From contig ONWK01000203.1 of the NCBI GenBank assembly GCA_900321505.1, positions 1 through 9,352 on the forward strand: a stretch of 9,352 nucleotides of DNA, written 5' to 3'. The notes beneath the pieces were generated by a model. The model made no database searches. It had not been told where the DNA came from and worked only from the letters and a program-made list of their open reading frames with translations. Numbering within the stretch: the first letter of the stretch is position 1; every line of letters begins with the position of its first letter. The translations under genes and the position numbers were made by a program. This stretch comes from an uncultured Eubacteriales bacterium. GTDB lineage: Bacteria; Bacillota; Clostridia; Lachnospirales; Lachnospiraceae. Below, piece after piece: positions 1 to 5,906 of this stretch.

Positions 1-288
1 ACCTTTTTCCTTCTTTCCGCTCTTCTTATCATCCTCTTCCTCATCCAGGAAATACTCGGAGGAAGCCATAAGTGTCTTTATTCCGATATAGAGCGACTCA
101 ACAAAATTAACAACTCCGCGGACAATGGGAATGCGGTTCAGCTTTTTTCTCTCACCGAAGGATATATAGGGTGTAAGCTCCGTAGCTATCTCACCGTCCT
201 CTTTCCGGACGGCAAGGGCATAGCTTTCGGGGCCCTTCATCATTATGCCCTCCAACACTGCCTGTCCGCCGATACCAACTCTCTTCAT
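1..288 (-). CDS. DUF1385 family membrane protein, N-terminal part (cut by window edge)
   Basis: The first 96 codons of a gene that runs off the left edge. The translation begins MKRVGIGGQAVLEGIMMKGP, the very conserved opening of DUF1385 proteins (GGQAVxEGVMM), followed by an IPIVRGVVNFVESL-type segment that is also typical of the family. Residues after about 80 are rich in acidic residues and lysine (EEEDDKK, then KKEK), probably a cytoplasmic loop before the membrane helices that would lie outside the window. The ATG at 286-288 is preceded by GAAAGG at 6-nt spacing, so the start is secure. DUF1385 proteins are integral membrane proteins with no established biochemical function. In Clostridia the gene commonly sits between rpmE and prmC/prfA, and rpmE is indeed the next gene upstream. 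It is separated from rpmE by a strong terminator, so it probably has its own promoter or depends on readthrough. Confidence 0.9.
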   Translation of the reverse strand, partial: MKRVGIGGQAVLEGIMMKGPESYALAVRKEDGEIATELTPYISFGERKKLNRIPIVRGVVNFVESLYIGIKTLMASSEYFLDEEEDDKKSGKKEKG

Positions 289-324
289 AATATGCCTTTC
301 ACACGATCTGATACTGATTAAAAT

Positions 325-343
325 GAGGTTCCCTAAAAACCTC
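325..343 (-). other. Small hairpin in the DUF1385 leader
   Basis: GAGGTT (325-330) pairs with AACCTC (338-343) across a 7-nt loop. On the minus strand it is followed by ATTTTAA, so it could be a weak second terminator after the rpmE terminator or a leader hairpin of the DUF1385 gene. No convincing promoter was found between it and the gene start. Confidence 0.35.
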
Positions 344-358
344 TTACTGCATAACCCG

Positions 359-392
359 AAAAAAGGTTGAGACCGTGTGTCTCAACCTTTTT
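359..392 (-). terminator. Intrinsic terminator downstream of rpmE
   Basis: A perfect 14-bp inverted repeat: 360-373 pairs with 379-392 around a 5-nt loop (374-378). Read on the minus strand, the stem core GGTTGAGAC/GTCTCAACC is followed by six T (359-364), as expected of a Rho-independent terminator for rpmE. The run of T on the plus side makes it potentially bidirectional, although no plus-strand gene points at it. It lies about 140 nt beyond the rpmE stop codon. Confidence 0.9.
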
Positions 393-394
393 CG

Positions 395-525
395 TGCTAC
401 TATCCGCGGATCGCCAGGGCAGTACAGGTGCATCTATGCTTCGCGCGCATACACCGTTTACGGCACTTTCTGCCGCTGCGCCAGGAGCGATTACTGCTTC
501 GCATTCGCGAATAGTAACAGTCGTT
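395..525. repeat. GC-rich, hairpin-rich intergenic element (copy A)
   Basis: The stretch between the rpmE stop and its terminator is non-coding on the minus strand and dense in inverted repeats. ATCCGCGGAT (402-411) is a palindrome; TATGC/GCATA pair at 435-439 and 447-451; GGCA/TGCC pair at 462-465 and 471-474. A two-part hairpin spans 491-517, with TTACT/AGTAA outside and TTCGC/GCGAA inside. It shares three blocks in the same order (CCGTTTAC, GCCnGGAGC, CGAAyAGTwAC) with another intergenic stretch at 7981-8048. That suggests a dispersed intergenic repeat family, but two diverged copies cannot prove it. In the rpmE mRNA it would form a long structured 3' untranslated region. Confidence 0.35.
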
Positions 526-531
526 TTCAGG

Positions 532-738
532 CTACTGCGGCTGTACGCCGTACTTCTTGTTGAACTGATCGATACGTCCGCGTGCCTTTGTAGCCTTCTG
601 TGTACCTGTATAGAAAGAATGGCACTTGGAGCAGATCTCCACGTGGATCTCCTTCTTGGTAGAACCGGTTACAAACTCATTACCGCAGTTGCAGACAACC
701 TTTGCCTGATAATAATCGGGATGAATTCCTGCTTTCAT
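532..738 (-). CDS. rpmE: 50S ribosomal protein L31, zinc-binding (C+) type
   Basis: A 68-residue protein beginning MKAGIHPDYY, the standard opening of bacterial L31. Four cysteines, C16, C18, C36 and C39 (VCNCGNEF and ICSKCHSFYTG), form the zinc site that defines the C+ form. The C-terminus, with a basic ARGRIDQFNKKYG segment, is also typical. L31 binds the central protuberance and bridges the large and small subunits; the zinc form can serve as a zinc reserve that is replaced by a C- paralogue under zinc starvation, but no such paralogue is in the window. The ATG follows AAAGGAG (745-751) at 6-nt spacing. It lies downstream of rho with no intrinsic terminator between them, and has a probable promoter of its own at 854-882. 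Confidence 0.98.
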   Translation of the reverse strand: MKAGIHPDYYQAKVVCNCGNEFVTGSTKKEIHVEICSKCHSFYTGTQKATKARGRIDQFNKKYGVQPQ

Positions 739-759
739 AACTCTCTCCTTTGTTTTTCA

Positions 760-826
760 AGGGCATTATCTTCAAAAAAGCCCTAACGTATATGAGACAC
801 TGCATGCCGCCGCAAAATGGGCATGC
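760..826 (-). promoter_or_regulatory. Structured rpmE 5' leader, two hairpins
   Basis: If transcription starts near 847, the rpmE leader is about 110 nt. It can form a 7-bp hairpin in which GCATGCC (802-808) pairs with GGCATGC (820-826) around an 11-nt loop, then a second hairpin in which AGGGC (760-764) pairs with GCCCT (780-784), ending just before the ribosome binding site. Leaders of ribosomal protein genes often bind the protein itself for feedback control, and structured L31 leaders have been described in several phyla. Whether this one matches a known class was not tested. Confidence 0.4.
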
Positions 827-853
827 CTCGATCCCATACCAGCAACAGACGCA

Positions 854-882
854 ATTTTAGCATATCGTATTAATAAATGCAA
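854..882 (-). promoter_or_regulatory. Probable sigma-A promoter of rpmE
   Basis: On the minus strand a -10 TAAAAT (854-859) preceded by an extended TGC lies 17 nt from a -35 TTGCAT (877-882). The -35 is weak (TTG only), but the extended -10 and the AT-rich spacer compensate. It is located between rho and rpmE, so rpmE can be transcribed independently of rho. Confidence 0.55.
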
Positions 883-922
883 GCAGAACTTTTTCATTCT
901 TCGCAAGGCTTTGAAACAGCCT

Positions 923-2590
923 TTATCTTAAATTCCTGCCGAACAGCTTCCGCGCCATATCCATAAACTCCAGATTATTTCTTGTCCGTCCGAAAGCTTT
1001 TATTATCTCCTCCGTTGCCTCATCCACCCTGCTCCCTCTCATCTGGCTGTGAAGCAGACCGAGTATCTCGGATTCTTCCTGTGACAGTAGCAGATCATCA
1101 CGGCGTGTTCCGGATTTTGCTATATCTATGGCCGGGAACACCCGCTTCTCTGACAGATTACGGTTAAGCACCAGCTCCATATTTCCGGTTCCCTTGAATT
1201 CCTCAAAAACCACATCATCCATACGGCTGCCCGTCTCAACCAGTGCGGTCGCAAGTATCGTAAGGCTTCCGCCCTCGCGCATATTTCTTGCGGCGCCGAA
1301 GAACTTTTTCGGCATGTGGAGAGCTGCGGGATCCAGTCCGCCCGAAAGCGTTCTTCCGCTGGGTGTAACCGTAAGGTTGTAAGCTCTGGCAAGTCGGGTA
1401 AGGCTGTCCAGAAGTATGACCACATCCTTGCCGGCTTCCACCATGCGCTTTGCCCGTTCGATCACCATTTCCGAAACCCTCTTATGATGCTCGGGAAGCT
1501 CGTCAAATGTGGAGTATATCACCTCCGCATTGGCCGCAACTATGGATTCCTTTATATCCGTAACCTCCTCCGGCCGTTCATCGATAAGCAGCACCAGAAG
1601 ATGGATCTCGGGATAGGCAACACTGATCCTCTTTGCTATCTGCTTCAGCAGTGTGGTTTTTCCGGCCTTGGGCGGAGATACGATCATCCCTCTCTGTCCC
1701 TTTCCGATAGGCGAGAAGAAATCAACTATCCTGAGTGAGATCGGCGCTCCGGTATAATCCAGACGTATCCTGTCTTCAGGGAAAATGGGGGTAAGGCTCT
1801 CAAAAGCCTTTCTCTTTGCGACTGTCTCGGGATCCTGTCCGTTCACAGCCTCAATGAAAAGCAGCGCCTGGAACTTCTCGTTGGGAAGAACCTTTCTCCT
1901 GATGGGACCGGTCACGATATCACCGGTCTTCAGATTAAAACGTCTTATCTGTGCAGGAGATACGTATATATCCCTCTCTCCCGGCATATAATTATCACTT
2001 CTTATAAATCCGAAGCCTTCGGACATGACCTCAAGGATACCGTTTGCTCTGCTTCCCGAATCAAGATCCGCATTATAATCGGAGCCCTCTTCTCCCGCTG
2101 CCGGTTTCTGTTCCGGCGTCTGCTTTGCTTCCTCTGCCGCCGCATTCCTTGTACCGACAGCCTCGGATTTTCCCGCTGTATCCTGAACAGGTTTCCTTAC
2201 TTCATCCGGAACGGACCGTCTTGCATCATCCTGAGAAAGCTTCCTTCCTTCATCGGGAACAGGCCGTCTGCTCTCATCCTGAGAATTCTTCCTTGCTTCA
2301 TCCTGAGCCGGCCTGCCGGCTTCATTCCGGGCAGGCTTTCTCACATTATCCGCGCCCTGTCTCTTCGACTTCTCTGCGGCAGGTTTTTTCTGTCCCTCAG
2401 CAGCCTTCCCGGGATCTTCGTCAGCCGTCTCCTTCGCAGGCTCAGCCGTCTCAGCCTTTTTGCTCATCATGAGATCAACATTAAGAAGCAGCTCCACAAG
2501 CTCCTTCTTCTTCATGCCTTCCGTATTACGGATGCCTTTTTCTGCAGCTATATCACGTAATTCCGCAATCTTCATACTGCCGTAATTCAT
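923..2590 (-). CDS. rho: Transcription termination factor Rho with long repeat-bearing insertion
   Basis: A 555-residue Rho, about 135 longer than the 419 of E. coli. Rho is a hexameric RNA-dependent ATPase/helicase that releases RNA from RNA polymerase. Residues 1-40 are the Rho N-terminal helical domain (MKIAELRDIA). Residues about 45-180 are a low-complexity Lys/Arg/Glu/Gln/Pro insertion containing seven octapeptide repeats (84-139). The cold-shock-like RNA-binding domain follows (GFGFIRS 192-198, DIYVSPAQIRRFNL). The ATPase core has Walker A PPKAGKT (306-312), catalytic-loop IDERPEE (336-342), Walker B VVILLDS (390-396), the Q-loop region SGRTLSGGLD (411-420) and the R-loop KGTGNMEL (466-473). 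All key motifs are intact, so it should be active. The ATG has AGGAGA at 5-nt spacing. The nearest neighbours are rpmE downstream and a divergent DUF4364 gene upstream. Confidence 0.98.
   Translation of the reverse strand: MNYGSMKIAELRDIAAEKGIRNTEGMKKKELVELLLNVDLMMSKKAETAEPAKETADEDPGKAAEGQKKPAAEKSKRQGADNVRKPARNEAGRPAQDEARKNSQDESRRPVPDEGRKLSQDDARRSVPDEVRKPVQDTAGKSEAVGTRNAAAEEAKQTPEQKPAAGEEGSDYNADLDSGSRANGILEVMSEGFGFIRSDNYMPGERDIYVSPAQIRRFNLKTGDIVTGPIRRKVLPNEKFQALLFIEAVNGQDPETVAKRKAFESLTPIFPEDRIRLDYTGAPISLRIVDFFSPIGKGQRGMIVSPPKAGKTTLLKQIAKRISVAYPEIHLLVLLIDERPEEVTDIKESIVAANAEVIYSTFDELPEHHKRVSEMVIERAKRMVEAGKDVVILLDSLTRLARAYNLTVTPSGRTLSGGLDPAALHMPKKFFGAARNMREGGSLTILATALVETGSRMDDVVFEEFKGTGNMELVLNRNLSEKRVFPAIDIAKSGTRRDDLLLSQEESEILGLLHSQMRGSRVDEATEEIIKAFGRTRNNLEFMDMARKLFGRNLR
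2174..2341 (-). repeat. 24-bp tandem repeats coding octapeptides in Rho
   Basis: Seven consecutive 24-nt units encode the octapeptides RKPARNEA, GRPAQDEA, RKNSQDES, RRPVPDEG, RKLSQDDA, RRSVPDEV and RKPVQDTA (Rho residues 84-139), with no indels. A higher-order 48-bp duplication is visible: units 3-4 (2246-2293) and 5-6 (2198-2245) agree at about 38 of 48 bases. The units alternate basic N-terminal and acidic C-terminal halves, giving a mixed-charge, probably disordered linker. Confidence 0.85.
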
Positions 2591-2611
2591 ATGATTCTCC
2601 TGTTATTCTCA

Positions 2612-2617
2612 ATTATA
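2612..2617 (-). promoter_or_regulatory. Possible start-proximal -10 box of rho
   Basis: A perfect TATAAT on the minus strand, 21 nt before the rho ATG. Only a poor -35 match (TTATCC at 16 nt) is present, and a start here would give a leader of only about 14 nt. It may be a secondary promoter or chance in an AT-rich stretch. Confidence 0.3.
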
Positions 2618-2640
2618 ACGTATAATCATTAAGGGATAAT

Positions 2641-2674
2641 GGCGAAAAACGCCGCAGTTTTCGAACGAAACTGC
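2641..2674 (-). promoter_or_regulatory. Tandem hairpins in the rho 5' leader
   Basis: Two abutting hairpins: GGCG/CGCC (2641-2644 with 2650-2653, A5 loop) and GCAGTTT/AAACTGC (2654-2660 with 2668-2674, 7-nt loop). With the promoter at 2689-2717 both lie in the rho transcript, ahead of the ribosome binding site. Neither is followed by a T-run on the minus strand, so they are not simple terminators. rho is autoregulated through its leader in several bacteria; a role for these hairpins in that is inference. Confidence 0.35.
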
Positions 2675-2688
2675 TGATTTCGTGATTC

Positions 2689-2717
2689 ATCATATCATAT
2701 CGTAACTTCGGTAGCAA
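2689..2717 (-). promoter_or_regulatory. Probable sigma-A promoter of rho
   Basis: On the minus strand a -35 TTGCTA (2712-2717, 4/6) and a -10 TATGAT (2689-2694, 5/6) are separated by exactly 17 nt. This predicts a start near 2682 and a leader of about 90 nt before the rho ATG. Confidence 0.6.
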
Positions 2718-2735
2718 ATCATTTTTGAAAATACA

Positions 2736-2764
2736 TTGTCTTTTTTTCGTTGTTGGAGTATTCT
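2736..2764 (+). promoter_or_regulatory. Possible promoter of the DUF4364 gene
   Basis: TTGTCT (2736-2741) and TATTCT (2759-2764) lie 17 nt apart on the plus strand, each matching consensus at 4/6. The predicted start near 2771 would leave a 20-25 nt leader before the ATG at 2794, which agrees with choosing that start codon. Confidence 0.4.
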
Positions 2765-2778
2765 AAGAAATGAATTCT

Positions 2779-2786
2779 GAAGGGAG
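2779..2786 (+). promoter_or_regulatory. Ribosome binding site deciding the DUF4364 start
   Basis: GAAGGGAG lies 7 nt upstream of the ATG at 2794. This supports that ATG over the one at 2770. Confidence 0.75.
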
Positions 2787-2793
2787 CTTTTAT

Positions 2794-3315
2794 ATGGACG
2801 GACTTTTCCTCTATAAAATGATCATACTATATATGCTTGACCGTATCGATGAGTATACACTCACCAATACGCAGCTTTCCAGCTTTATACTGGACCACGG
2901 TTATACTACCATGTTCAATATCCATGAGTCCCTGTCGGAGCTTATAGATTCCGGTTTTATTTCGGTAAGCACCATCCGTGATACCCAGCATTATAAGATC
3001 ACCAACCTCGGTGAAGAAGCCCTTTTCTATCTGGAGAACCGGCTTCCCAACACCATCAAGCAGGAGATCCTTGATTATTTCAAGGCTGAGAAGATCAATC
3101 TGAAAAATGAATCCGAGATCTACGCGGATTACTACCAGAATGATAATCAGGAATACACCGTTGAATGCTTCATCAAGGAACGTAAGGAGACCCTTCTGGA
3201 TCTCAAATTCAATGTGCCCAGCAGAAGCCTTGCAGTCTCTATCTGTGACAGCTGGCGGGCCAAGAGTACCGAAGTGTACAGTTATCTGATGAACGAATTA
3301 CTTGGGAAAGAATAA
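2794..3315 (+). CDS. DUF4364 family protein, winged-helix-like
   Basis: A 173-residue protein beginning MDGLFLYKMIILYMLDRID, characteristic of DUF4364 proteins of Clostridia. Residues about 1-75 look like a winged helix-turn-helix domain: a helical opening, TNTQLSSFIL, a recognition-like helix ending in SELIDSGFI, then a wing with HYKITNLGEEAL. Residues about 85-173 are a second alpha/beta domain (EYTVECFIKER, DLKFNVPS, ending in a helix with SICDSWRAKS). A role as a DNA-binding regulator is inference; the family has no established function. The ATG at 2794 is chosen over the in-frame ATG at 2770 because GAAGGGAG (2779-2786) lies 7 nt before it, the family starts here, and the upstream ATG is poorly spaced from its nearest GGAG (11 nt). 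It is the only plus-strand gene, divergent from rho and convergent with luxS. Confidence 0.88.
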   Translation: MDGLFLYKMIILYMLDRIDEYTLTNTQLSSFILDHGYTTMFNIHESLSELIDSGFISVSTIRDTQHYKITNLGEEALFYLENRLPNTIKQEILDYFKAEKINLKNESEIYADYYQNDNQEYTVECFIKERKETLLDLKFNVPSRSLAVSICDSWRAKSTEVYSYLMNELLGKE

Positions 3316-3317
3316 AC

Positions 3318-3339
3318 GGGAGGCGCTGCCGCGCCTCCC
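3318..3339. terminator. Hairpin terminator between convergent DUF4364 and luxS genes
   Basis: A perfect 9-bp GC-rich stem (GGGAGGCGC 3318-3326 with GCGCCTCCC 3331-3339) and a 4-nt loop. It begins 2 nt after the DUF4364 stop and sits about 30 nt beyond the luxS stop. Its tails are only T-rich (TCTGTTCTTTA on plus, GTTTATTCTTTC on minus), so efficiency may be moderate, but position and stem strongly suggest a bidirectional terminator. Confidence 0.8.
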
Positions 3340-3368
3340 ATCTGTTCTTTATCTGATTCCGTCACTTA

Positions 3369-3893
3369 CTACGAATCAAAGAACTGCTGTCCCTTTCCTG
3401 TGACAAGTCTTTCGGTCTTCGGATATTCAAATATATCATCATTATCAATATTCGCTTCAAGATAATCTGCGAATCTCTCAGCGTACCATTTTGCCATTTC
3501 AAGATTATGCATATGGAAGTTGCCGCAGTTCTCGGCTGTTGCGCCCGGAACAGTATTCTCGTTCTTTACCGCCCTGAAGGCACTGAGCAGCAGTCCCAAT
3601 ATTTCCTTTGGAGCCCGTCCGCCTTTAAGGATAAGATAAAACCCGGTAAGGCATCCCATCGGTCCCCAGTATATTACTTCATTCTTCCATTCAGGATCAT
3701 TTCTGAGGAAGGTGGCTATGATATGCTCGAGAGAATGCATGGCTGCCACATCCACAGCCGGCTCAGCATTCGGCTTCGTAACCCTTATATCATAGGTTGT
3801 TACGGTTTCGCTGCCCACCTGATCCACCCTGCTGGTGAAGATGCCCGGAACGATCTTTGTATGGTCTACTGAAAAGCTGGGTATAAGATCCAT
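3369..3893 (-). CDS. luxS: S-ribosylhomocysteine lyase (AI-2 synthesis)
   Basis: A 174-residue LuxS. It cleaves S-ribosylhomocysteine to homocysteine and 4,5-dihydroxy-2,3-pentanedione, the precursor of autoinducer-2, in the cytoplasm. The metal site is complete: HSLEH supplies H53 and H57 as ligands and E56 as catalytic base, and the third ligand is C123 in ENCGNFHMHN. The second catalytic cysteine is C81 in GPMGCLTGFY. The usual N-terminal IPSFxVDHxxxxPGI segment is present. Its ATG follows the engB stop codon with no gap, and its ribosome binding site AAAGGAGA (3901-3908) is made from the last engB codons, so translation is probably coupled. It is the last gene of the tig cluster. The partner enzyme MtnN is encoded about 4.4 kb upstream on the same strand. 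Confidence 0.98.
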   Translation of the reverse strand: MDLIPSFSVDHTKIVPGIFTSRVDQVGSETVTTYDIRVTKPNAEPAVDVAAMHSLEHIIATFLRNDPEWKNEVIYWGPMGCLTGFYLILKGGRAPKEILGLLLSAFRAVKNENTVPGATAENCGNFHMHNLEMAKWYAERFADYLEANIDNDDIFEYPKTERLVTGKGQQFFDS

Positions 3894-4487
3894 TTATTCA
3901 TCTCCTTTCATGTGTTCACCCATCAACGTCAACAGTTCATCCCTGCCCTGCTTTGTGATCGCGGAATACGGGATTATTGTTGTTTCCATACCGCAGGAAA
4001 GCGTTTCTCGTATCAGTTTGATCTGCTTATCCTTCTGACTGCGGTTGATCTTGTCAAGCTTGGTTGCAACTATTACCGGTTTAAAACCGTTTGAACAGAT
4101 CCAGTCATACATGAGCCTGTCATTCTCACCAGGCTTATGCCTTATATCGATCAGGAGAAATACCAGCTGCAGCGTCTTACTGCTTCTTAAATATCTCTCT
4201 ATCATCTTTCCCCATTTTACCTTTTCCGTCTCGGACACCTTTGCATATCCGTAGCCCGGAAGATCCACAAAATAGAATTCCTGATTGATCCGGTAGAAAT
4301 TGATCGTCTGGGTCTTACCCGGCTGCTGTGAGGTACGGGCAAGGTTCTTCCGGTTCATCAGCCCGTTTATCAGGGAGGATTTCCCCACATTGGATTTGCC
4401 TGCAAAAGCAAACTCCGGAGCATCGTGCTCCGGAAGTTTACTGGTAATGCCGCAAACGGTTTCAAGCTCCGACTGCTTTATTATCAT
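3894..4487 (-). CDS. engB: Ribosome-biogenesis GTP-binding protein EngB/YsxC
   Basis: A 197-residue TRAFAC-class GTPase of the YihA/YsxC family, needed for late assembly of the 50S subunit. The G motifs are in order: G1 GKSNVGKSS (30-38), G2 region around T61 in PGKTQTINFY, G3 DLPGYGY (75-81), G4 TKLD (142-145) and G5 SA (175-176). The length is normal for the family. The ATG has AAGGAC at 8-nt spacing. It lies 90 nt downstream of clpX; a lon gene often found at this place is missing. It abuts luxS. No promoter or terminator was recognised in the clpX-engB gap, so it is probably transcribed with clpX. Confidence 0.97.
   Translation of the reverse strand: MIIKQSELETVCGITSKLPEHDAPEFAFAGKSNVGKSSLINGLMNRKNLARTSQQPGKTQTINFYRINQEFYFVDLPGYGYAKVSETEKVKWGKMIERYLRSSKTLQLVFLLIDIRHKPGENDRLMYDWICSNGFKPVIVATKLDKINRSQKDKQIKLIRETLSCGMETTIIPYSAITKQGRDELLTLMGEHMKGDE
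3901..3908 (-). promoter_or_regulatory. luxS ribosome binding site inside engB
   Basis: AAAGGAGA on the minus strand, formed by the Lys-Gly-Asp codons at the end of engB, 7 nt before the luxS ATG. A ribosome terminating on engB would sit at the luxS start, which favours coupled translation. Confidence 0.8.
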
Positions 4488-4577
4488 ATCTTTTTGTCCT
4501 TATCAGCTGTAAATGTCCCACACCGCATAAAGTTCCGCATGCAATATCTGCAGCACCATTGTGAGCCATTCAGTCAT

Positions 4578-5888
4578 TTAGTATGGTGATTCGGCATATC
4601 CCGAATCGGGTCCGCCGGTTCCTGTACCTGCCTGACGTATCCTGCTGCGCCGTGTCTTCGGCTTATCCCTGAAGCTTTTTACCGGGTCAACACCGTCAGT
4701 GATCGTCTCCTTGGTGATGAATACACTCTGGATGGTATCGTCCGAGGGGATCTCATACATAAGATCCATCATGGACTTCTCCATGATAGCACGTAAGCCT
4801 CTGGCTCCGGTATTCCTCTCCATGGCTTCCTTTGCGATCTCCCGCAATGCATCCTCCGCAAAGGTAAGCTCAACATCATCCAGCTCAAACAGCTTCTGAT
4901 ACTGCTTTGTGATGGCGCTCTTAGGCTTCACAAGGATATTAACAAGAGCATCCTCGTCCAGCTGATCCAGTGTTACTATAACCGGAACACGTCCGACAAA
5001 CTCCGGAATGATACCGTATTTTACGAAATCCTGAGGCTGAACCTGCTTCAGTATATCGCCGGTATCTCCAAGCTTCTTATCTTCGATCTCGGCATTGAAT
5101 CCGATGGACTTCTTTCCTATCCTGTTCTCGATCACCTTATCGAGTCCGTCAAATGCACCGCCGCAGATAAAGAGGATATTTGTGGTATCGATGGGGATAA
5201 GCTCCTGCTGGGGATGCTTTCTTCCTCCCTGCGGAGGCACTGATGCCATGGTTCCCTCAATGATCTTCAGAAGCGCCTGCTGTACGCCCTCACCTGATAC
5301 ATCTCTGGTGATGGAAACATTTTCACTCTTCTTTGTGATCTTATCGATCTCGTCGATATATACTATACCCTTTTCCGCACGTTCCACATCATAATCCGCA
5401 GCCTGTATAAGCTTCAGCAGAATATTCTCCACATCCTCGCCCACATAACCGGCCTCGGTCAGTGTTGTCGCATCAGCGATGGCAAAGGGAACGTTCAGAA
5501 GCTTTGCAAGGGTCTGGGCCAGATAGGTCTTACCTGATCCGGTAGGCCCTGCCATGATGATATTGGACTTCTGGAGCTCCACATCAAAGGAGCGGCCGGA
5601 AAGCACGCGCTTATAGTGGTTGTATACGGCAACGGAAAGAGCCTTCTTTGCCGCCTCCTGTCCGATAACATACTCGTCAAGAAATGCCTTGATCTCCTTG
5701 GGTTTCAGGAGGTTGATCTCTCCCGAATCCCTGTCCCTGGCATTATCAACTTCGATGATCTCCGTACATATATCCACGCATTCGTCGCAGATATAGACTC
5801 CCGGACCTGCGATCAGCTTACGGACCTGATCCTGGGATTTATTGCAGAAAGAACATCTTACCTTTTTTTCATCTATACGATTTGCCAC
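4578..5888 (-). CDS. clpX: ATP-dependent Clp protease ATPase subunit ClpX
   Basis: A 436-residue AAA+ unfoldase that feeds substrates into ClpP. The N-terminal zinc domain has C12, C15, C34 and C37. The ATPase module has Walker A GPTGSGKT (114-121), pore-1 loop GYVG (147-150), Walker B VYIDE (176-180), the RKH loop (223-225), the arginine finger in PEFVGR (R300) and sensor 2 GAR (361-363). The ClpP-docking loop IGF is at 262-264, so it should pair with the ClpP encoded next door. The C-terminus ends in a basic then Gly-rich tail (RRSRIRQ, GTGTGG). The start is GTG at 5886-5888, preceded by GAGGAAG at 5-nt spacing and with no better in-frame ATG. It lies 18 nt after the clpP stop. Confidence 0.98.
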   Translation of the reverse strand: MANRIDEKKVRCSFCNKSQDQVRKLIAGPGVYICDECVDICTEIIEVDNARDRDSGEINLLKPKEIKAFLDEYVIGQEAAKKALSVAVYNHYKRVLSGRSFDVELQKSNIIMAGPTGSGKTYLAQTLAKLLNVPFAIADATTLTEAGYVGEDVENILLKLIQAADYDVERAEKGIVYIDEIDKITKKSENVSITRDVSGEGVQQALLKIIEGTMASVPPQGGRKHPQQELIPIDTTNILFICGGAFDGLDKVIENRIGKKSIGFNAEIEDKKLGDTGDILKQVQPQDFVKYGIIPEFVGRVPVIVTLDQLDEDALVNILVKPKSAITKQYQKLFELDDVELTFAEDALREIAKEAMERNTGARGLRAIMEKSMMDLMYEIPSDDTIQSVFITKETITDGVDPVKSFRDKPKTRRSRIRQAGTGTGGPDSGYAESPY

Positions 5889-5906
5889 TTTTTCTTCCTC
5901 GATCTC

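Noticed and set aside
367..786. A plus-strand 139-codon open frame across the rpmE region
   Set aside because: It begins inside the rpmE terminator, runs antisense through rpmE and its leader, and has no ribosome binding site.
905..923. Hairpin AAGGCT/AGCCTT at the end of rho as its terminator
   Set aside because: It overlaps the rho stop codon and has no T-run on the minus strand, so it is probably not an intrinsic terminator.
2044..2472. A plus-strand 142-codon open frame rich in His, Pro, Ser and Leu
   Set aside because: It is antisense to the Rho octapeptide repeats; its periodic composition is the shadow of the 24-bp repeat. It has no ribosome binding site or family resemblance.
2621..2626. 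Perfect TATAAT on the plus strand as the DUF4364 promoter
   Set aside because: No acceptable -35 lies 16-18 nt upstream, and it is 170 nt from the gene; AT-rich chance match is more likely.
2770..2793. An earlier start for the DUF4364 gene
   Set aside because: GGAG is 11 nt away, the family does not have these 8 residues, and the ATG at 2794 has a far better ribosome binding site.
4517..4543. Direct repeat CCGCAT, 14 nt apart, between clpX and engB as an operator
   Set aside because: Only two short copies with no symmetry or promoter nearby; likely chance.
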